From contig CAMPYS010000006.1 of NCBI GenBank assembly GCA_946998295.1, positions 1 through 64,000 of the forward strand: DNA of 64,000 nucleotides, read 5' to 3'. Below the pieces are notes generated by a model that was not told the DNA's origin, ran no database searches, and saw only the letters and a program-made list of their open reading frames with translations. Source of the stretch: an uncultured Prevotella sp. Lineage in GTDB: Bacteria; Bacteroidota; Bacteroidia; Bacteroidales; Bacteroidaceae. Positions 17,576 to 25,003 of this stretch are shown here, in pieces (within the stretch, counting starts at the first letter, position 1; each line of letters starts with the position of its first letter). Position numbers and translations under genes: made by a program.

Positions 17576-19453
17576 ATGAGCGTAATTTTCAAGTATGATA
17601 TACTTGTTATAGGTGGTGGACATGCAGGCTGTGAAGCTGCAACAGCTGCTGCCAATATGGGAGCAAAAGTTTGTTTAGTAACAATCGATATGAACAAATT
17701 TGGACAAATGAGTTGTAACCCAGCAGTAGGCGGTATAGCAAAAGGACAAATTGTTAGAGAGATTGATGCTTTAGGCGGTCAAATGGGTTTAATAACTGAT
17801 GCCACAGCCATACAATTTAGGATGCTAAACCGCTCAAAAGGTCCTGCTGTTTGGAGTCCTAGAGCTCAATGCGACAGAGAAAAGTTTATTATAGAATGGA
17901 AAAAAAGACTCGACACTACTAAAAATTTAGATCTTTTTCAAGATCAAGCAGAAGAATTACTCGTAAAAAATAAAGAGGTTATTGGGATAAGAACTATATG
18001 GGGAATTGAGTTATATGCAAAGGCCATAATTGTTGCAGCTGGTACATTTCTTAATGGACTTATGCACATAGGACATAAACATATAGAAGGTGGACGTTGT
18101 TCTGAACCTGCAGTACACAAGTTTACAGAAAGTATATGTCGATTCGGTATAAGATATAACAGAATGAAAACTGGAACACCAGTAAGAATTGATAAACGGT
18201 CTGTACACCTAGAAGAGATGGAGAAACAATCAGGTGAAAATGACTATCATAAATTTTCTTTTATGGGTAATAAAAGAATACTAACACAATTACCTTGCTG
18301 GTTATGTTCCACTAATGAAGACGTACATAAAATATTAAATAAAGGTATTAAGGATTCTCCTTTATTTAATGGACAAATTCAGAGCGTCGGGCCTCGCTAT
18401 TGCCCATCTATCGAAACAAAACTCGTAACATTTCCGAATAAAAACTCACATCCCTTATTTCTTGAACCCGAAGGTACAGATACAAACGAAATGTACCTTA
18501 ATGGTTTTTCATCAAGTATGCCTTGGGAAATACAATTAGAAGCTCTACATAAAATACCTGCTTTAAGAGATGCAAAAATATATCGACCAGGTTATGCTAT
18601 TGAATACGATTATTTCGATCCTACTCAATTAAAGCCTTCGTTGGAATCGAAATATATAAACGGTCTATTTTTTGCAGGACAGGTAAACGGAACAACAGGA
18701 TACGAAGAGGCAGCTGGACAAGGAATTGTAGCAGGCATAAATGCTACATTATATATTTCAGGAAATGCGCCATTAATAATGAAACGGGACGAAAGCTATA
18801 TAGGAGTACTTATAGACGACCTAACAACAAAGGGAGTAGATGAGCCTTACAGAATGTTTACATCAAGGGCTGAATATAGAATATTGCTACGCCAAGATAA
18901 TGCAGATTCTCGACTAACAAAAAAAGCATATCAATTAGGAATAGCTACAAGGAAAAGATATGATTGGCTAATAGAAAAAGAAAACAAGATAGAAGAAATT
19001 ATAAACTTTTGCAATTCTACTGCTGTTACTCCACAAAGTATTAACGGATTATTAGAAAGTATAGAAAGCTCTCCCCTACACTATTCAACTAAAATTGCTG
19101 ATTTAATCGCACGTCCTAACATAACTTTAAATAAATTATCAAAAATAATGCCTGAACTAAAAAATATTATTGATAATAGTAACACCCGTAAAACTGAAAT
19201 TGCAGAAACAGCAGAAATAAAAATGAAATACAAAGGATATATAGAACGTGAGCGTAACTTTGCAGAAAAAATGCACAGATTAGAGAATATAAATATAAAA
19301 GGTCATTTTCAATACAATAAAATACATGATCTATCGACAGAATGCCGACAAAAGTTAGAAAGAATACAACCAGAGACATTAGCACAAGCAAGTCGTATAC
19401 CAGGCGTAAGTCCTAGCGATATAAATGTACTGTTAGTTTTAATGGGACGTTAA
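17576..19453 (+). CDS. mnmG: tRNA uridine-5-carboxymethylaminomethyl modification enzyme MnmG (GidA)
   Basis: The FAD-dependent partner of MnmE that installs the cmnm5 modification on wobble U34 of several tRNAs. About 625 residues. The N-terminal FAD fold is DILVIGGGHAGCEAATAAANMG, followed by the family segments SCNPAVGGIAKGQIVREIDALGG and MLNRSKGPAVWSPRAQCDR. Later come the NAD-binding and insert regions (GTGPRYCPSIETK-like GPRYCPSIETKL) and GQVNGTTGYEEAAGQG. The C-terminal helical domain ends SRIPGVSPSDINVLLVLMGR. The ATG at 17576 was chosen because the frame's earlier TTG overlaps the predicted -7 box. apt follows 54 bases later, possibly co-transcribed. Confidence 0.96.
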   Translation: MSVIFKYDILVIGGGHAGCEAATAAANMGAKVCLVTIDMNKFGQMSCNPAVGGIAKGQIVREIDALGGQMGLITDATAIQFRMLNRSKGPAVWSPRAQCDREKFIIEWKKRLDTTKNLDLFQDQAEELLVKNKEVIGIRTIWGIELYAKAIIVAAGTFLNGLMHIGHKHIEGGRCSEPAVHKFTESICRFGIRYNRMKTGTPVRIDKRSVHLEEMEKQSGENDYHKFSFMGNKRILTQLPCWLCSTNEDVHKILNKGIKDSPLFNGQIQSVGPRYCPSIETKLVTFPNKNSHPLFLEPEGTDTNEMYLNGFSSSMPWEIQLEALHKIPALRDAKIYRPGYAIEYDYFDPTQLKPSLESKYINGLFFAGQVNGTTGYEEAAGQGIVAGINATLYISGNAPLIMKRDESYIGVLIDDLTTKGVDEPYRMFTSRAEYRILLRQDNADSRLTKKAYQLGIATRKRYDWLIEKENKIEEIINFCNSTAVTPQSINGLLESIESSPLHYSTKIADLIARPNITLNKLSKIMPELKNIIDNSNTRKTEIAETAEIKMKYKGYIERERNFAEKMHRLENINIKGHFQYNKIHDLSTECRQKLERIQPETLAQASRIPGVSPSDINVLLVLMGR

Positions 19454-19507
19454 GGCTAATGATAGATAAATAAGTATAATCTTTTTCACATAAATAATAT
19501 AAAAAAA

Positions 19508-20038
19508 ATGAATAAACAAATTCTTCTTGACCATCTAAGGTGTATTCCTGACTGGCCAGAAAAAGGAGTTAACTTCCGAGACGTGACTACACTATTCAAA
19601 TCACCTGAAGCTCTAAAAGAAATAACAGAGGAAATGTATGATCTATATAAAGACAAAGGTATAACAAAAGTTGTAGGAATAGAAAGTCGTGGGTTCGTTA
19701 TGTCGTCAGCCTTAGCTTTACGCTTAGGAGCTGGCATCGTTCTTTGTCGCAAGCCTGGCAAACTTCCTTGCGAAACTATCCAAGAAAATTACAAAAAAGA
19801 ATATGGTGTAGACACTATAGAAATTCATAAAGACGCTATAAACAATAATGATATAGTATTACTTCATGATGACCTATTAGCAACTGGTGGCACAATGAAT
19901 GCAGCGTGCCACCTCGTTAAGAAGTTTAATCCTAAACGTGTATATTGTAATTTTATCATTGAACTACACAAAGAATTTCCGAACAGTCGTAGCAAGTTTG
20001 ATAAAGATATAGAGATTTCTTCTCTTCTAGAATTCTAA
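19508..20038 (+). CDS. apt: Adenine phosphoribosyltransferase
   Basis: Salvages adenine to AMP using PRPP in the cytoplasm. The 176 residues show the family order: N-terminal IPDWPEKGVNFRDVTTLF, the core GIESRGFVMSSALALRLGAG, the flexible-loop region CRKPGKLPCETI, and the PRPP-binding loop VLLHDDLLATGGTM at about 117-130. The C-terminus is slightly divergent. It is followed by a hairpin and, 90 bases on, by a parS site. Confidence 0.95.
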   Translation: MNKQILLDHLRCIPDWPEKGVNFRDVTTLFKSPEALKEITEEMYDLYKDKGITKVVGIESRGFVMSSALALRLGAGIVLCRKPGKLPCETIQENYKKEYGVDTIEIHKDAINNNDIVLLHDDLLATGGTMNAACHLVKKFNPKRVYCNFIIELHKEFPNSRSKFDKDIEISSLLEF

Positions 20039-20073
20039 TATAGATTTTTATAAATTAATACTAATATAACTAT

Positions 20074-20114
20074 AAGATCCGAAAGGGCTTCTCTAAGTGC
20101 TTTCGGATCTTTAA
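20074..20114. terminator. Terminator hairpin after apt
   Basis: Stem AAGATCCGAAAG (20074-20085) / CTTTCGGATCTT (20100-20111). The T run is short, so efficiency is uncertain. Confidence 0.65.
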
Positions 20115-20129
20115 GAATTAAAGCCTTAA

Positions 20130-20145
20130 AGTTTCACGTGAAACA
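20130..20145. promoter_or_regulatory. parS-like ParB binding site
   Basis: AGTTTCACGTGAAACA differs from the B. subtilis consensus TGTTTCACGTGAAACA at only the first base, and its inner 14 bases form a perfect palindrome. It sits between the apt terminator and uvrC, outside coding DNA. Chromosomal parS sites are normally clustered near oriC, and mnmG (a common oriC neighbour) is close by. I saw no second copy in the window. Confidence 0.85.
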
Positions 20146-20185
20146 AAACACATTAAACTGCTTTTAAATAAAGGAGTTAGCATAA

Positions 20186-22033
20186 ATGACTAAAGAAGAA
20201 AACGAAAAGAGATTAACACGTTTAAAAAATATAGTTAGTAGCCTTCCAAACAATCCTGGTACATATCAATACTATGACAAAGACGACCACATAATATATG
20301 TAGGAAAAGCCAAAAACTTAAAGAAGAGAGTATCTTCTTACTTTCACAAAGAAACAGATAGATTCAAAACAAAAGTTTTAGTTTCCAAAATATATAATAT
20401 AACTTATACAGTAGTAAAATCAGAAGAAGATGCTTTACTTATAGAAAATCAACTCATAAAACAATATCAGCCTAAATATAATGTACTACTAAAAGATGGA
20501 AAAACATATCCAAGTATTTGCATAAGTAAGGAGTACTTTCCAAGAATATTTAGTACTAGGATTATAAATAAACAAACAGGAACTTATTTTGGACCTTATT
20601 CGAATGTAAAGAGTATGCATAATGTTCTCAAACTAATTAAAAAGATTTATAAACCACGTACATGTTTAATGCCTATGACAAAAAAAGGTATAGAACTAAA
20701 AAAATACAAAAGCTGTTTAGAGTTCCATATAGGAAACTGTGATGCCCCCTGTATAGCAAAAATATCGCATAATGAATACTTACAAAACATAAGACAAATT
20801 CACTTACTACTAAAAGGACAAACTCGTCAACTTCAACAATTATTCAAATCAAAAATGAACAAAGCCGCTGCAAACTTAGAATTTGAAAAAGCTGAACAAT
20901 ATAAACAAAAATATTTAGCATTAGAAAATTTTGCAGCAAGAAATGAAATTGTTAGTTACACTATTACAGATGTAGATGTTTTTTCCATAATAAATGATGA
21001 AAATAGAAAAAAAGCATTTATTAATTATATACATGTTAAGAACGGGGCTATAAACCAAAGTTTCACCTTTGAATATAAACGAAAACTTGAAGAAACAGAC
21101 GAGGAATTACTTAATGAAGCAATAATAGAAATACGAGATAGATTTAAAAGTAAAGCAAGAGAAATTATTGTACCTTTTCAATTAGATTATAAGATAAAAG
21201 ATGCTGATTTCTTTATACCACAAAGAGGGGATAAGAAACACTTATTAGAATTATCTAAACTAAATGCAAAACAACATAAATTTGATAAACTAAAGCAATC
21301 AGAAAAGCTCAATCCAGAACAAAAAGGAGTTAGATTAATGAAAGAGCTCCAAGAAAAACTAAAACTAAAAAAGTTACCATATCATATTGAGTGCTTTGAT
21401 AACTCAAACATATCAGGAGCAGATGCTGTAGCAGGATGCATTGTATATAAAGGTATGAAACCCTCTAAAAAAGACTATAGATTATACAATATAAAAACAG
21501 TAGTTGGTCCTGATGACTATGCTTCAATGAAAGAGGTTGTTTTTAGACGATACAAACGTATGATAGACGAAAACTCTTCCCTACCCGACTTAATTATAAC
21601 AGATGGTGGAAAAGGGCAAATGGAAGTTGTAAGACAAATTGTAGAAGACGTACTAAAATTGTCTATTCCAATTGCAGGACTTGTAAAAAATAGCCACCAT
21701 CGCACTAATGAACTACTTTTCGGATTTCCTCCTTTAACTATAACTATATCTACAAAATCAGAACTATTTAAAGTACTTACACAAATTCAAGATGAAGTGC
21801 ACCGCTTTGCCATTTCATTTCATCGTAAAAAACGTTCTAAACATCAAATACATAGTGAGTTAGATGATATAAAAGGCATAGGGACATCAAGTAAGAATAA
21901 ACTTATAAAACATTTCAAGACTATTCCGCCTATAAAATCCTCAACAATAGAAGAGATAACAGAAGTTATAGGAGCAACTAAAGCTAAGTTACTATTCAAT
22001 TATTTCCACAAAAAGGAGGAAGAAACAAAATAA
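20186..22033 (+). CDS. uvrC: UvrABC excinuclease subunit C
   Basis: Makes the two incisions around bulky lesions in nucleotide excision repair. The 615 residues begin with the GIY-YIG nuclease domain (PNNPGTYQYYDKDDHIIYVGKAKNLKKRVSSYF). A UVR motif that binds UvrB lies near 225-250 (LEFEKAEQYKQKYLALE). The RNase H-like C-terminal nuclease runs over about 380-540 (IECFDNSNISGADAVAG, LPDLIITDGGKGQM), then HhH repeats (LDDIKGIGTSSKNKLIKHF). AAGGAG at 20171-20176, nine bases before the ATG, is a Shine-Dalgarno-like sequence, unusual among the genes here. It heads a tight run uvrC-dtd-pyrophosphohydrolase-deoC. Confidence 0.96.
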   Translation: MTKEENEKRLTRLKNIVSSLPNNPGTYQYYDKDDHIIYVGKAKNLKKRVSSYFHKETDRFKTKVLVSKIYNITYTVVKSEEDALLIENQLIKQYQPKYNVLLKDGKTYPSICISKEYFPRIFSTRIINKQTGTYFGPYSNVKSMHNVLKLIKKIYKPRTCLMPMTKKGIELKKYKSCLEFHIGNCDAPCIAKISHNEYLQNIRQIHLLLKGQTRQLQQLFKSKMNKAAANLEFEKAEQYKQKYLALENFAARNEIVSYTITDVDVFSIINDENRKKAFINYIHVKNGAINQSFTFEYKRKLEETDEELLNEAIIEIRDRFKSKAREIIVPFQLDYKIKDADFFIPQRGDKKHLLELSKLNAKQHKFDKLKQSEKLNPEQKGVRLMKELQEKLKLKKLPYHIECFDNSNISGADAVAGCIVYKGMKPSKKDYRLYNIKTVVGPDDYASMKEVVFRRYKRMIDENSSLPDLIITDGGKGQMEVVRQIVEDVLKLSIPIAGLVKNSHHRTNELLFGFPPLTITISTKSELFKVLTQIQDEVHRFAISFHRKKRSKHQIHSELDDIKGIGTSSKNKLIKHFKTIPPIKSSTIEEITEVIGATKAKLLFNYFHKKEEETK

Positions 22034-22051
22034 ATTTATTATTTTTGTGTC

Positions 22052-22504
22052 ATGAGAGTAGTAATTCAACGTGTTAATAAAGCTTCTGTAACTATTAGCA
22101 ATAATATAAAATCATCTATAAATCAAGGTCTTCTAATATTTTTAGGTATAACTAATGATGACTCGAAAGAAGATGCAAAATGGCTTATAAACAAAATACT
22201 TAAATTACGTATTTTTGATGATGCTCAAGGAATAATGAATAAAAATATTATAGATATTCATGGTGATATACTTGTTGTTTCCCAATTTACATTAATGGCA
22301 AGCTACAAGAAAGGCAATAGACCAAGCTACATACATGCAGCTAAGCCAGAAGTATCAAAGCCATTATACGAATTTTTCTGTAAAGAGTTATCAATAGAAA
22401 TGAATCACATAATACAAACAGGAGAGTTTGGTGCTGATATGAAAGTCGAACTAATAAATGATGGACCTGTAACAATTTGTATGGACACTAAAAATAAAGA
22501 ATAA
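22052..22504 (+). CDS. dtd: D-aminoacyl-tRNA deacylase
   Basis: Removes D-amino acids (and glycine mischarged on tRNA-Ala) from tRNA. The 150 residues match the DTD family in length, with the active-site motif SQFTLMASYKKGNRPSY and the cross-subunit GPVTICMDT. The N-terminus MRVVIQRVNKASVTI is typical. It starts 18 bases after uvrC and ends 12 bases before the next gene, so it is probably in one operon. Confidence 0.94.
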   Translation: MRVVIQRVNKASVTISNNIKSSINQGLLIFLGITNDDSKEDAKWLINKILKLRIFDDAQGIMNKNIIDIHGDILVVSQFTLMASYKKGNRPSYIHAAKPEVSKPLYEFFCKELSIEMNHIIQTGEFGADMKVELINDGPVTICMDTKNKE

Positions 22505-22516
22505 GAAAATAACTGT

Positions 22517-22843
22517 ATGACTATCAATGAACTACAAGCTAAAGTGGATAACTGGATAAAAAAGTATGGGGTACGTTACTTTAATGAGCTTACAAACTTA
22601 GCTTGCCTTACAGAAGAAGTTGGAGAATTAGCACGTTCCTTTAGTAGAACTTATGGCGAACAAAGCTTTAAGCATGGAGAAAAAGCTAATATAGGAGAGG
22701 AACTTGCAGACATATTGTGGGTTATAACTTGCTTAGCTAACCAAACTGGGGTAAACCTTGAAGAAGAACTATACAAATCATTTGAAAAAAAAACAAAAAG
22801 GGACAGTAAAAGACACATAAACAACCCCAAACTAAATGTATAA
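22517..22843 (+). CDS. MazG-like nucleotide pyrophosphohydrolase
   Basis: A small all-alpha NTP pyrophosphohydrolase (108 residues). The metal-binding pattern of the MazG superfamily is visible: LTEEVGELARSF (ExxE) and GEELADILWVITCLANQTGV (ExxD). Proteins of this group hydrolyse non-canonical or excess NTPs to NMP and PPi; the exact nucleotide is not evident. It lies between dtd and deoC, and 53 bases before deoC. Confidence 0.88.
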   Translation: MTINELQAKVDNWIKKYGVRYFNELTNLACLTEEVGELARSFSRTYGEQSFKHGEKANIGEELADILWVITCLANQTGVNLEEELYKSFEKKTKRDSKRHINNPKLNV

Positions 22844-22896
22844 TCCAACAGAAAGATAAAGATAAAAATAACAATAATATAATTATAAAATAAACA

Positions 22897-23802
22897 ATGG
22901 AAACAAACGAATTCGAAAATGGTAGTAAATACAACCAAATACTTAAGCAGTATAACTTGGATATCAAAGAGGAAGAAGTAAAATCAGCAGTAAAAAAGAT
23001 TATAGAAGAGAAAGTTGCTGAGAATGACAATATCGAAGTTAAGAAATTTCTTTTAGGTAGCGTTGAACATACATCATTATGTACAGATGATACAGAAGAG
23101 CATATTTTATCTATGGTAGAAAAGGTTAACAAATTTGCAACAGAATATCCAGACCTACCACATGTTGCAGCAATATGTGCGTATCCATGCTTTACTAAAC
23201 TTATTGCTAATAGCTTAGAAATAGACGGTGTTGATATAACTAACGTTACAGGTAATTTTCCCTCATCTCAAACTTTCTTAGAGGTCAAGACAATAGAAAC
23301 AGCTCTCGCTATTAAAGATGGTGCAACACAAATTGATATAGTTTTACCTGTTGGCAAACTATTATCGGAAGACTATGAGGGAGTATACGATACAATAAGC
23401 GAGCTAAAGCAAACTTGTGGTGAAACACCTATGAAAGTTATATTAGAAACAGGAGATTTAAAAACCTATAGAAATATAAAAATAGCAGCACTACTATCAA
23501 TGTTTGCTGGTGCTCAATATATAAAAACTAGTACTGGTAAAGAAAAAGTTAGTGCCACACCAGAAGCAGTATACATTATGTGCCAAGCCATAAAAGAGTT
23601 TTATGAGAAAACTGGAATACAAATTGGACTAAAGCCTGCAGGTGGTATTAATACAGTAATGGATGCTATTATATATTACACCATATTTAAAGAGATTTTA
23701 GGGGAAAAATGGTTAGACAATTATTGGTTTAGACTTGGTACAAGTCGCCTAACTAACCTACTAATCAGCGAGATTAAAGGAACAGAGATTAAATTCTTTT
23801 AA
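22897..23802 (+). CDS. deoC: Deoxyribose-phosphate aldolase
   Basis: Cleaves 2-deoxyribose-5-phosphate to glyceraldehyde-3-phosphate and acetaldehyde in deoxynucleoside breakdown. 301 residues, longer than the 220-260 of many DeoC proteins because of an N-terminal extension of about 70 residues rich in charged amino acids. The Schiff-base lysine lies in the segment QYIKTSTGK (near residue 210); VTGNFPSSQ, DIVLPVGKLL and GLKPAGGI are also family motifs. It is last in the uvrC run and followed by a terminator. Confidence 0.94.
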   Translation: METNEFENGSKYNQILKQYNLDIKEEEVKSAVKKIIEEKVAENDNIEVKKFLLGSVEHTSLCTDDTEEHILSMVEKVNKFATEYPDLPHVAAICAYPCFTKLIANSLEIDGVDITNVTGNFPSSQTFLEVKTIETALAIKDGATQIDIVLPVGKLLSEDYEGVYDTISELKQTCGETPMKVILETGDLKTYRNIKIAALLSMFAGAQYIKTSTGKEKVSATPEAVYIMCQAIKEFYEKTGIQIGLKPAGGINTVMDAIIYYTIFKEILGEKWLDNYWFRLGTSRLTNLLISEIKGTEIKFF

Positions 23803-23823
23803 TAAATATTTATAAATAAGCAT

Positions 23824-23854
23824 AATATAAGGGGGAAAATATCCTCCTTATATT
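23824..23854 (+). terminator. Terminator of the uvrC-deoC cluster
   Basis: AATATAAGGGG pairs with CCTCCTTATATT with minor mismatches. The downstream tract is not a clean T run. Confidence 0.55.
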
Positions 23855-23931
23855 AAAAATTAAAACAAAAAGTAATTTAGATACTTTATTCTAATCTAAA
23901 ATAAGAGAAATATACTTCACTGTAGTTTTTA

Positions 23932-24909
23932 TTACTGATTACGATTTATAACATAATCAATATAAAACTCTAATGCTTTAGTCAAATGTGAATCGTGAAC
24001 ATATTTATCTATAAACTCTACAGCCTTAGCATGGAATTCTTGCATCTTTCTTGTAGCATATTCTATACCTCCATTAGCTTTTGTAAAGGCAACTAAATCT
24101 GCTATTTCATCAAGTGTAATAGTTCCGTCTTTTACCTTCATCGCTAATGCGTTCATCGTCTTATTTCCAGTAGATTTAAGGGCATAAATTACAGGTAGAG
24201 TCAATTTTCCCTCTAACATATCGTTGCCTGTAGGTTTACCTATTTCTTTAGCATCATAATAATCAAAAATATCATCACGTATTTGGAATATTATGCCTAC
24301 ATTCTTACCAAATTCTCTAGCAGCTTCAATAGCTTCAGCAGTAGCTTTACTCGCTTTTGCTCCTATAACAGCACAAGACTCAAAAAGTGCAGCAGTTTTC
24401 TGCATTATAACATTATAATAAACATCTTCTGATATATCTTCTGTAGCAATATTAGACAGTTGTAGTATCTCTCCATTAGAAAGAGTACGACCAAGATTTG
24501 CCAAATCGCTAACTATCGCTTGAGACCCGGTCTTTGCGACCTCTAACAATGCAGTAGACAATATAAAATCACCTACCAATACTGCTACTTTATTATTATA
24601 TATTGCATTTACAGAAGCTTGCCCACGGCGTTCCTCACTTTCATCAACAACATCATCATGAACAAGACTTGCTGTATGAAGAAGTTCCAATCCTATGGCT
24701 GCATGTTGTGCTACACTCGTAACTTTACCAAAATTTTTAGCAATAAGCAGCATAAGGATAGGGCGCATGCGCTTTCCTCCCCTATTCTTAATATGCTTAA
24801 GCACATCTGACAACAGTCCTTCACTGTGGCTTAACGAATTATTAAAAAGTTCTACAAACTCGTTTAGTTCTGAAACAATAGGTGCCTTTATAACTGATAG
24901 ATAATCCAT
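23932..24909 (-). CDS. ispB: Trans-polyprenyl diphosphate synthase
   Basis: Chain-elongating prenyltransferase, probably making the long side chain of menaquinone from isopentenyl diphosphate. The 325 residues include the first aspartate-rich motif in SLVHDDVVDESEERRG (about 80-95) and the second in FQIRDDIFDYYDAKEIGKPTGND (about 205-225). Small residues just before the first motif suggest a long-chain product, but chain length cannot be fixed by eye. It is divergent from polA. The symbol follows the E. coli octaprenyl enzyme and is tentative. Confidence 0.88.
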   Translation of the reverse strand: MDYLSVIKAPIVSELNEFVELFNNSLSHSEGLLSDVLKHIKNRGGKRMRPILMLLIAKNFGKVTSVAQHAAIGLELLHTASLVHDDVVDESEERRGQASVNAIYNNKVAVLVGDFILSTALLEVAKTGSQAIVSDLANLGRTLSNGEILQLSNIATEDISEDVYYNVIMQKTAALFESCAVIGAKASKATAEAIEAAREFGKNVGIIFQIRDDIFDYYDAKEIGKPTGNDMLEGKLTLPVIYALKSTGNKTMNALAMKVKDGTITLDEIADLVAFTKANGGIEYATRKMQEFHAKAVEFIDKYVHDSHLTKALEFYIDYVINRNQ

Positions 24910-24930
24910 ATATAGATATCAATTTTACTA

Positions 24931-24938
24931 CAAAAATA
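24931..24938 (-). promoter_or_regulatory. Predicted -7 box of the polyprenyl synthase gene
   Basis: Minus-strand TATTTTTG, 21 bases before the ATG. Confidence 0.4.
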
Positions 24939-25003
24939 CTGAATATTTTCGTATATATAGGCATTTTTCGTAATTTTACAATAAAATTTTTATACAATTA
25001 AAT

